Origin: Paenibacillus sp. CAA11
Lineage (GTDB): Bacteria; Bacillota; Bacilli; Paenibacillales; Paenibacillaceae
Direction: 5' to 3'
Length of the DNA stretch: 64,000 nucleotides
Assembly (NCBI RefSeq): GCF_003060825.1
Contig: NZ_CP028922.1
Location: 4,371,001 to 4,435,000 of the forward strand
The first letter of the stretch is position 1. Each line of letters begins with the position of its first letter. Under the pieces are notes generated by a model, which was not told the DNA's origin, searched no databases, and saw only the letters and a program-made list of their open reading frames with translations. This document shows positions 58,839-64,000 of the stretch, piece after piece. A program made the position numbers and the translations under genes.

Positions 58839-59483
58839 ATGAGCAATGAGTTAACTTTAACGTCCGATTTCGTAAAAGTTCTGAAGGAGCGCCGTTCTGT
58901 CCGCCACTATGATCCCCATGTGAAAATTTCCCGGGACGAATTGAAAGAGATGCTTGAGCTGGCGTTGACCGCCCCTTCCTCTTCCAACCTGCAACCATGG
59001 CGCTTTCTGATCATTGATGATCAGGAGCTTCAGGAGAAGCTGCTGCCCATTGCCAACAATCAGCAGCAGGTTCGCGATGCCTCTGCCGTCATAGCAGTGC
59101 TTGGTGACCTCAAATCCTATGAACAAGCTGAAAAGATTTATAACCGTACTGCTGAGGCTGGCTTTATGTCCGAAGAAATCAAGAACGCTATGATTCAGAA
59201 CTCTGTCAGAATGTACGGTGGTTTAGCCCCTGAACGGCTTCATCGCATCAACCAGTTCGATGCCGGCCTGGTCTCGATGCAGCTGATGCTGGTAGCCCGT
59301 GCGAAAGGATATGACACGGTGCCTATGGGTGGATACAATGTTGAGAAGTTCAAGGAAGCTTTCAGTGTACCTGAGACTCTGGAGCCTGCGCTGCTGATTG
59401 CAATTGGCAAAGCCGCTCAGCCAGGCCACCCTTCCTCAAGGCTGACCGTAGATGAGGTCACTTATTGGAATGAATTTCATTAA
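58839..59483 (+). CDS. nitroreductase-family flavoenzyme
   Basis: 214 residues. FMN-binding RRSVRHYDPHVKI at residues 18-30, then LALTAPSSSNLQPWRFLII, the nitroreductase motif, and GGYNVEKFKEAFSVPETLEPALLIAIGKAA near the C-terminus. These NAD(P)H-dependent FMN enzymes reduce nitroaromatics, quinones or related compounds. The ATG at 58839 follows AGGAAGG. The upstream Rrf2-type operator suggests induction by reactive electrophiles. It ends at a good terminator. Confidence 0.9.
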   Translation: MSNELTLTSDFVKVLKERRSVRHYDPHVKISRDELKEMLELALTAPSSSNLQPWRFLIIDDQELQEKLLPIANNQQQVRDASAVIAVLGDLKSYEQAEKIYNRTAEAGFMSEEIKNAMIQNSVRMYGGLAPERLHRINQFDAGLVSMQLMLVARAKGYDTVPMGGYNVEKFKEAFSVPETLEPALLIAIGKAAQPGHPSSRLTVDEVTYWNEFH

Positions 59484-59500
59484 ATTGCTCAGATACAGAC

Positions 59501-59532
59501 AAAAGCGCAGCCTGCACGCTGCGCTTTTGTTA
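59501..59532 (+). terminator. intrinsic terminator after the nitroreductase gene
   Basis: AAAAGCGCAGC pairs with GCTGCGCTTTT across CTGCAC, followed by GTTATG; the stem ends themselves supply TTTT. Confidence 0.85.
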
Positions 59533-59555
59533 TGATCTCAACAAACTTTACACGT

Positions 59556-59648
59556 TATATAGAATGAACTAAAGAAATGAACGTTATAGGACCGTATTAG
59601 GCCGTGATAACAGAAAATTCAATGTAAAACTTTAGTTCAATCTATATA
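59556..59648 (+). repeat. MITE-like element, copy C
   Basis: 93-bp copy with TATATAGAATGAACTAAAG at the left and CTTTAGTTCAATCTATATA at the right, in the same orientation as copy B. It lies between the nitroreductase terminator and the TM2 genes and holds no ORF. Confidence 0.85.
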
Positions 59649-59736
59649 ATACAAAATTCACCAAAACCTCCGTTGCTGTTTTTCCAAATAATCAGTATAC
59701 TTGGAGCAATAATGTTTTAGGAGGATCATCCAATTT

Positions 59737-60099
59737 ATGAGTATGGAATATAACATTTCCAGGAAGAGCCAGCTGGATGCCAGAGAGCTGCTCCTCTTAG
59801 ACTCAGAGGTTAAGAATTACGGCAAGAACATGTTCGTGGCTTATATCCTCTGGTATTTCCTTGGCCTGTTTGGGGGACATCGCTTCTATACCGGGCGCAC
59901 AGGAAGCGCTATCTTTCAGTTGATCCTGACGATCACCGTCATTGGCCTGGCCGTTAACTGGATCTGGTGGATCGTAGATGCTTTTCTTGTCCATAAATGG
60001 GTTAAAGAATACAACTACCAAATCGAGAACCGGATTCTTGACCAAATTCTGTACGACCGCGGTTACAATCCGTATTCAACTAATTATGGCTATTCTTAA
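59737..60099 (+). CDS. TM2-domain membrane protein 1
   Basis: 120 residues with two helices. The TM2 signature is clear: YILWYFLGLFGGHRFYTGRTGSAIFQLILTITVIGLAVNWIWWIVDAFLV, with GGHRFY and WxxxD. Function unknown; TM2 proteins are small membrane proteins found across bacteria and animals. The N-terminus is a charged helix (LLLLDSEVKNYGKN). The ATG at 59737 has AGGAGG 12 bases upstream. The next TM2 gene starts before its stop. Confidence 0.85.
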   Translation: MSMEYNISRKSQLDARELLLLDSEVKNYGKNMFVAYILWYFLGLFGGHRFYTGRTGSAIFQLILTITVIGLAVNWIWWIVDAFLVHKWVKEYNYQIENRILDQILYDRGYNPYSTNYGYS

Positions 60100-60508
60100 G
60101 CGTGATTTATCAACCAATGAGCTGCTGATCTTAAACTCCGAACTTAGACATGCAGAGAAGTCGCAGGCCTTGGCCTATCTTATGCTGGTAGGCGGACATC
60201 TCGGCGTTCATCGCTTCTATTTGCGGAGAATTGGTACAGCGATTGCCCAATTGGTATTGTTCTTTACGGTAATCTTCTCCTACATCTTTATGTTGATATC
60301 TATTGGCTTGGGGGCTGAAGCCCTGTTCTTTATATTTATCGTTCTGCTGATTGGCAGCGCCGCCACCTTAACGATCTGGGTTATCGTCGATCTGTTCCTC
60401 ATTCCCGGAATGGTCAAAGACTGGAATACCCGCGTAGAACAGCAGATTATGGAGCAAATTATTCGCCAGCGAAGCTACATGTCTCAAGGTTTGGATCATC
60501 CCCTGTAA
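60086..60508 (+). CDS. TM2-domain membrane protein 2
   Basis: About 140 residues, paralogue of the preceding gene: NELLILNSELRHAEKSQALAYLMLVGGHLGVHRFYLRRIGTAIAQLVLFF, then IWVIVDLFLIPGMVKDW. It has an insertion between helices. The ATG at 60086 overlaps the previous gene by 14 bases and has no clear ribosome site, so translation is probably coupled. An in-frame ATG further upstream lies deep in the neighbour and is rejected. Confidence 0.83.
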   Translation: MAILKRDLSTNELLILNSELRHAEKSQALAYLMLVGGHLGVHRFYLRRIGTAIAQLVLFFTVIFSYIFMLISIGLGAEALFFIFIVLLIGSAATLTIWVIVDLFLIPGMVKDWNTRVEQQIMEQIIRQRSYMSQGLDHPL

Positions 60509-60530
60509 ATGCATAAATCATCAAGAACAA

Positions 60531-60570
60531 ACATAAGCCCCCTCCATCCAACCTGGAGAGGGGCTTATGT
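60531..60570. terminator. terminator-like hairpin after the TM2 genes
   Basis: ACATAAGCCCC...GGGGCTTATGT with inner CTCC/GGAG pairs, one mismatch. T-run absent on the plus strand, so strength is doubtful. Confidence 0.55.
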
Positions 60571-60618
60571 GTCACCCTCGGCCAAGACTTATTCATATTT
60601 ATATAAGGAGGATTTATC

Positions 60619-61215
60619 ATGCAAAAGATTGACCTACGCAATTATCCCCCCGAAGGTTTTCATTGGCTTCATGAACCTGCAAGCTGCAAGGCCGGTGAGC
60701 ACCTGCTCATTCGCACCCTGCCTGATACGGATCTCTGGCAGCGGACCCACTACGGTTTTAAGCGGGACAACGGTCACTGTCTGCTGACATCGATTCAAGG
60801 TGATTTCGCTATGGAGGCGGACCTGGAATACGAGCCCAATCAACTCTATGATCAGTGCGGAATCATAATTCGCGTGAACGAAGAGAACTGGATCAAGGCC
60901 TCTGTGGAATATGAGAATGAGGATTACAGCCGTCTGGGGTCCGTTGTCACCAACCTGGGGTATTCCGACTGGGCTACGACAGACATCTCATCCGCTTCCC
61001 GCAAGATGAGCTACAGGATCAGCCGCCGAGGCCATGATTTTCTAATTGAGCAAAGCTATGAAGGTACCGTATGGCATCAAATGCGTATCGCCCATCTTCA
61101 CCACGCGCAAGATTCCTTGCTTGCCGGCATTTATGCGGCCAGTCCGCAAGGCAGCGGCTTTGAATGCCGGGTGACCCGGGTCGCCTTCGGCAAGAATACT
61201 TGGCTGCCGGAATAG
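60619..61215 (+). CDS. DUF1349 family protein
   Basis: 198 residues, concanavalin-like beta-sandwich by family resemblance (YpqE/ DUF1349 type). Signatures: WQRTHYGFKRDNGHCL, ANQLYDQCGIIIRVNEENWIKASVEYENEDYSRLGSVVTNLGYSDW. No signal peptide is evident, so probably cytoplasmic; role unknown. The ATG at 60619 follows AAGGAGG. Monocistronic or with the small gene at 61273. Confidence 0.8.
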   Translation: MQKIDLRNYPPEGFHWLHEPASCKAGEHLLIRTLPDTDLWQRTHYGFKRDNGHCLLTSIQGDFAMEADLEYEPNQLYDQCGIIIRVNEENWIKASVEYENEDYSRLGSVVTNLGYSDWATTDISSASRKMSYRISRRGHDFLIEQSYEGTVWHQMRIAHLHHAQDSLLAGIYAASPQGSGFECRVTRVAFGKNTWLPE

Positions 61216-61272
61216 AATGGGCCCCTCCAGGGTACATAATAGATATACAGACCTTAAAGAGGCGGTGCATGC

Positions 61273-61428
61273 ATGAAAATTCTGATCACACAGCAGGAAG
61301 CGGTAGATAAAGGCATCTGGCCGCAAATTATGCAGTGGTTCGGCCGGGATGAGGAAGACGAAGTTTGGCCGGGAGAGGAATTTATTTTGACAGAAACACA
61401 GGCAAAGCAGGCCGGATTAATCCGGTAA
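61273..61428 (+). CDS. small hypothetical protein (51 residues)
   Basis: 51-codon ORF with a good ribosome site (GAGGCGG, seven bases upstream). Sequence starts MKILITQQEAVDKGIW and ends TQAKQAGLIR, with an acidic middle (RDEEDEVWPGEEF). It has no membrane segment or recognised domain. The clean ribosome site and amino-acid composition make a real small protein likely; Paenibacillus carries similar short proteins. A start one base-frame off at 61269 is not open. Confidence 0.6.
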   Translation: MKILITQQEAVDKGIWPQIMQWFGRDEEDEVWPGEEFILTETQAKQAGLIR

Positions 61429-61510
61429 CAGCATTATCCAGCGGCAGGGGCGCCCTAAATGGACAGCTCCTGTCGTTTCTGTTTTAATCGGAGAATCATA
61501 CAACTTTTAA

Positions 61511-61539
61511 TTGACAACGATACTGATAATCATTATCAT
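61511..61539 (+). promoter_or_regulatory. Fur-controlled promoter of the siderophore-binding protein gene
   Basis: TTGACA (61511-61516) and TATCAT (61534-61539) are 17 bases apart; TGATAATCATTATCA (61524-61538) is a perfect Fur-box core overlapping the -10. Same 15-bp core as upstream of the ATPase gene at 13.8 kb. Confidence 0.9.
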
Positions 61540-61582
61540 CAAATTCAGATCAAATAATATTACATTGTACGGGGGAGTATCC

Positions 61583-62593
61583 ATGTTTCATTCTACTAGA
61601 GGAAAATTCAGCAAAGCCGGTTATGTGCTGGTCAGCCTGCTGCTGGCTGCGCTGGTTCTGGCCGCTTGCGGCAATCAAAGCAACAACACAAATTCGGCCG
61701 CAGAGCCGAAACAGGAGACTGCCTCCAAAAATAGCACGACAGGGGACCAAGCTTCTGACCGGGTTGTTAAGGACGCGATGGGTCATGAAGTTAAGATCCC
61801 GGCCAATCCACAGCGCATCCTGGCTTCTTACCTTGAAGATCCGCTCGTGACACTCGGTGTAACGCCTGTAGCCCAGTGGTCCGTTGCTGATGGCAAGAGC
61901 ATTCAAGATTACCTGCAGAACAAGCTGCAAGGGGTCCCTACCATTGGGTATGATCTTCCGCCAGAACAGGTAGCCAGCTTTAAGCCTGATCTAATCCTGG
62001 TCGGTTCCGAATCTTCCGTTCAAAAAGGACTCTACGAGCAATATAACGCTATTGCTCCTACGTATGTCCTCGGCGATGCCGTGAACAAAGACTGGCGCGA
62101 GACGCTTAAGAAGATCGGTGAACTGCTGGGCAAGAGCGATGCAGCTGAGCAGGCCCTGAACACCTATGATCAGAAAGCTACAGAAACCAAAGAAAGGCTG
62201 GCTTCCTCGGTAGGCAAGCAGTCTGCTGCAATTATGTGGCTGACGCAAAAGCAATTCTATATCGTAGGTCCTAAAGTATCCAGCGGTGCAGTGGTTTACG
62301 GCGATCTGGGCATGACCGTGCCTAAGCTGGTATCGGAGCTTCCAGACGGTGCTGCAAGCTGGAATTCCATCTCTTTGGAGAAGCTGTCAGAGCTTGATGC
62401 CGACCATATCTTCCTGATCAATAGTGATAAAGGACAGGATGCTTCCACGCTGAACAATCCGATCTGGAAAGGCCTCAAGGCTGTAAAAGAAGGCCATGTC
62501 TATGAAATGGACACAAAGAGCAGCTGGCTTTACAGCGGCGCGCTAGCCGGTGAGCAGATGATGGATGATGTAACCAAGGCACTGGTGAAATAA
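61583..62593 (+). CDS. iron-siderophore ABC transporter substrate-binding lipoprotein
   Basis: About 336 residues. Lipobox LAAC in LLLAALVLAACGNQ (Cys near residue 29) followed by a Ser/Asn-rich linker, then the FecB/FhuD fold: VVKDAMGHEVKIPANPQRILASYLEDPLVTLGVTP and FKPDLILVGSE. It binds a ferric siderophore outside the membrane and delivers it to a permease not encoded here. The ATG at 61583 follows GGGGGAG. The Fur-box promoter predicts iron repression. The orphan ATPase at 12.9-13.8 kb is a plausible but unproven partner. Confidence 0.9.
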   Translation: MFHSTRGKFSKAGYVLVSLLLAALVLAACGNQSNNTNSAAEPKQETASKNSTTGDQASDRVVKDAMGHEVKIPANPQRILASYLEDPLVTLGVTPVAQWSVADGKSIQDYLQNKLQGVPTIGYDLPPEQVASFKPDLILVGSESSVQKGLYEQYNAIAPTYVLGDAVNKDWRETLKKIGELLGKSDAAEQALNTYDQKATETKERLASSVGKQSAAIMWLTQKQFYIVGPKVSSGAVVYGDLGMTVPKLVSELPDGAASWNSISLEKLSELDADHIFLINSDKGQDASTLNNPIWKGLKAVKEGHVYEMDTKSSWLYSGALAGEQMMDDVTKALVK

Positions 62594-62610
62594 ATAGGTT
62601 CTATCTACGA

Positions 62611-62650
62611 GAACAGCCTCAATAACCCTTAAGTTATTGAGGCTGTTCTA
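62611..62650 (+). terminator. strong intrinsic terminator after the binding-protein gene
   Basis: GAACAGCCTCAATAAC pairs perfectly with GTTATTGAGGCTGTTC across CCTTAA, followed by TAATATTA. Confidence 0.88.
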
Positions 62651-63018
62651 ATATTATCTAATAATGATTATGAAGCCGTGCGAGGCGCAAGAGGAACCTA
62701 ATTATCATCAATAAGTCTATGAAACCTGGAGCAAGCTCGGATAATTAAAGCCTGAATTTCTATCATATGGTATATTGACTATTTATATTTAACAAGATAA
62801 TATGATTGGTGTATAAGGAATATTATGTTATTTATACCAGCCCTTCATTCTTTAACCTGCTGTCCGCAATAACCACCTCTGCCTAAGCTTACCTCTAAAA
62901 CTTCTAAGATTAACTCTCTTTTTTCATGACAAACCATTATCTATTTTACTGATACCTAATCCCATTCTACCACACTCGGTACATATTGCTCTCTATAAAT
63001 TGTATACGCTTCCATAGC
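62651..63018 (+). other. AT-rich intergenic region
   Basis: About 370 bases of AT-rich sequence between the binding-protein terminator and the xyloglucanase leader. I see no gene, no clear terminator and no recognised riboswitch. Possibly a long promoter region for the GH74 gene. Confidence 0.6.
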
Positions 63019-63038
63019 TATAGTCTAATTATAGTCTA
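63019..63038 (+). promoter_or_regulatory. direct repeat upstream of the GH74 gene
   Basis: TATAGTCTA occurs at 63019-63027 and again at 63030-63038, an 11-base period typical of regulator sites read on one helix face. About 165 bases upstream of the GH74 start. Confidence 0.4.
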
Positions 63039-63060
63039 CTATTTCTATTAAAGGAGGTGA

Positions 63061-63102
63061 ATGCCTGCAATCTCATACCGCCCACTTCTGCAAGAAGGAT
63101 AG
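63061..63102 (+). CDS. possible 13-codon leader peptide
   Basis: ATG at 63061 follows AAAGGAGGTGA, an 11-base perfect complement of the 16S 3' end. It opens MPAISYRPLLQEG and stops at TAG 63100. The start is only three bases after GGAGG, close spacing. It could be a leader peptide for the GH74 gene or a decoy site; no regulatory codon run is obvious. Confidence 0.35.
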   Translation: MPAISYRPLLQEG

Positions 63103-63200
63103 CCAAGCTATGAGCTCCATGATCTCTCCTAACGGTACTTGCCGCAAGACTGTATGACCTGTTTACCCATGCAAAATAATTTGTAGGGAGGTTTGATGAA
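63103..63200 (+). other. long untranslated leader of the GH74 gene
   Basis: The segment from the leader peptide to the GH74 start has GC-rich words such as CTAACGGTACTTGCCG and several short complementary stretches, unlike the AT-rich region upstream, suggesting structured RNA. I could not match it to a riboswitch class I know. Confidence 0.35.
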
Positions 63201-64000
63201 GTGAGTAAAAAACGTTTTGGCAAAATGATGGGACTTGTGCTTGCCGCTGCAATGATCGGGACATCCTTTGTAGGCATGCCGACCGGCGCAAAGGCTGCAC
63301 CAAGCGAGGCTTATACGTGGAGGAATGTGGTAACAGGAGGCGGTGGGGGCTTTGTTCCCGGAATTATTTTTAACACGTCCGAGAAGGACTTAGTCTATGC
63401 GAGAACGGATATCGGCGGTGCCTACCGCTGGAACCCTTCGAATAACAGCTGGATTCCGCTTACGGATTCCGTGGGCTTTGTGGACTGGAACAAGAATGGT
63501 GTGGATGCGCTGGCTACAGATGCCATAGACCCTAATCGGGTCTACATGGCTACCGGAACGTATACCAATGATTGGGACCCGGACAACGGTCAGATCATGC
63601 GCTCCACAGATCGAGGCAATACATGGGAGGTTACCAAGCTCCCCTTTAAGGTGGGGGGCAATATGCCCGGACGTTCTCTCGGCGAGCGGCTGATGATCGA
63701 TCCTAACAAGAACAGCATTCTATACTTCGGAGCCCGCAGCGGCAACGGGCTATGGCGAAGCACGGACTACGGCGTAACCTGGAATAAGGTAACGAGTTTC
63801 CCCAACCCGGGAACCTATGTCGAGGACCCCTCTTACCCTTATACCAGCGATATTGTCGGACTAGCCTGGATCACCTTCGATCCCAGCACCGGCTCGCCGG
63901 GGCAGGCTACCCAGACCATTTACGTCGGCGTTGCGGACAAAAAGGAAAGCGTTTACCGGAGCACGGACGGTGGTGCGACCTGGTCCGCTGTACCTGGGCA
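63201..64000 (+). CDS. GH74 xyloglucanase / endo-xyloglucan hydrolase (cut by window edge)
   Basis: About 266 residues visible. Sec signal peptide MGLVLAAAMIGTSFVGMPTGAKA (residues about 9-31). The mature start YTWRNVVTGGGGGFVPGIIFNTSEKDLVYARTDIGGAYRWNP is the GH74 hallmark, with the catalytic Asp in TDIGG. WLRSTD/WRSTDYGVTW and YRSTDGGATW are the beta-propeller repeats. GH74 enzymes cut beta-1,4-glucan backbone of xyloglucan outside the cell. The GTG at 63201 follows GGGAGG nine bases upstream. C-terminus, second propeller and any carbohydrate-binding modules are beyond the edge. Confidence 0.93.
   Translation, partial: MSKKRFGKMMGLVLAAAMIGTSFVGMPTGAKAAPSEAYTWRNVVTGGGGGFVPGIIFNTSEKDLVYARTDIGGAYRWNPSNNSWIPLTDSVGFVDWNKNGVDALATDAIDPNRVYMATGTYTNDWDPDNGQIMRSTDRGNTWEVTKLPFKVGGNMPGRSLGERLMIDPNKNSILYFGARSGNGLWRSTDYGVTWNKVTSFPNPGTYVEDPSYPYTSDIVGLAWITFDPSTGSPGQATQTIYVGVADKKESVYRSTDGGATWSAVPG

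Noticed and set aside
63103-63200. c-di-GMP riboswitch upstream of the GH74 gene
   Set aside because: Looked for the class I GCAAACC/GACGCAAAGCC elements and class II core without finding convincing matches; kept only as an unassigned structured leader.
63029-63277. Minus-strand frame across the GH74 start
   Set aside because: Antisense shadow of the signal-peptide and leader region; no ribosome site.

Overview
The window is about 52% GC and reads as the chromosome of an endospore-forming member of the Bacillales, most likely Paenibacillus. The grounds are a GerA-type germinant receptor operon, a Spo0E-like phosphatase, a PdaA-like spore-cortex deacetylase, a YjdF gene with its RNA leader, a GH74 xyloglucanase, frequent GTG/TTG starts with strong AGGAGG-type ribosome sites, and a glutaminyl-tRNA synthetase, which Bacillus lacks. 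The genus is an inference from gene content. I saw no rRNA, tRNA, phage, CRISPR array or insertion sequence.

Layout. 1-12 kb: glnS (running off the left edge), an atypical SDR, GNAT plus zinc-ribbon pair, MFS exporter, molybdopterin oxidoreductase, formate/nitrite channel, PAP2 phosphatase and an NADH oxidase; the channel and the oxidase both have paired Fnr/Rex-type operators. 12-14 kb: a Fur-controlled siderophore ATPase and an FhuF-like reductase. 14-18.5 kb: an operon of an HscC-type Hsp70, a J-domain/TPR membrane protein and a DUF1266 protein. 18.6-27 kb: DUF3243, VanY-like lipoprotein, DEAD helicase, UbiB kinase with a phasin-like partner, ThuA, a frameshifted hemD-like gene, an OmpR-type regulator and a PerR-like repressor. 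27-31 kb: gerAA-gerAC-gerAB. 31-35.5 kb: Rieske oxidoreductase, PadR-HAAS-DUF4097 operon, HELGH protein. 36-43.6 kb: MmpL exporter, MarR plus heterodimeric ABC exporter, PdaA. 43.7-48 kb: CidR/CidA/CidB, a Spo0E-like protein, and an HTH-TPR receptor overlapping a tiny secreted-peptide gene. 48-55 kb: ugpAEB-like uptake operon behind a PhoP-like box, then an MBOAT/SGNH acetylation pair. 55-61.5 kb: flavodoxin, EmrA/EmrB-type efflux, Rrf2 regulator with nitroreductase, tandem TM2 proteins, DUF1349. 61.5-64 kb: Fur-controlled iron-siderophore binding protein and a GH74 xyloglucanase cut by the right edge.

The most notable item is the receptor-peptide pair at 46.2-47.7 kb. It has the form of an RRNPP quorum-sensing system: the peptide start overlaps the receptor stop, the operon ends at a strong terminator, and a Spo0E-like gene whose Shine-Dalgarno sits in a perfect hairpin loop lies next to it. 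Also notable are a 93-95 bp inverted-repeat element present three times, the HscC/J/DUF1266 chaperone module, the YjdF leader with a visible anti-Shine-Dalgarno, and several operators that place genes under Fnr/Rex, Fur, PerR and PhoP control.
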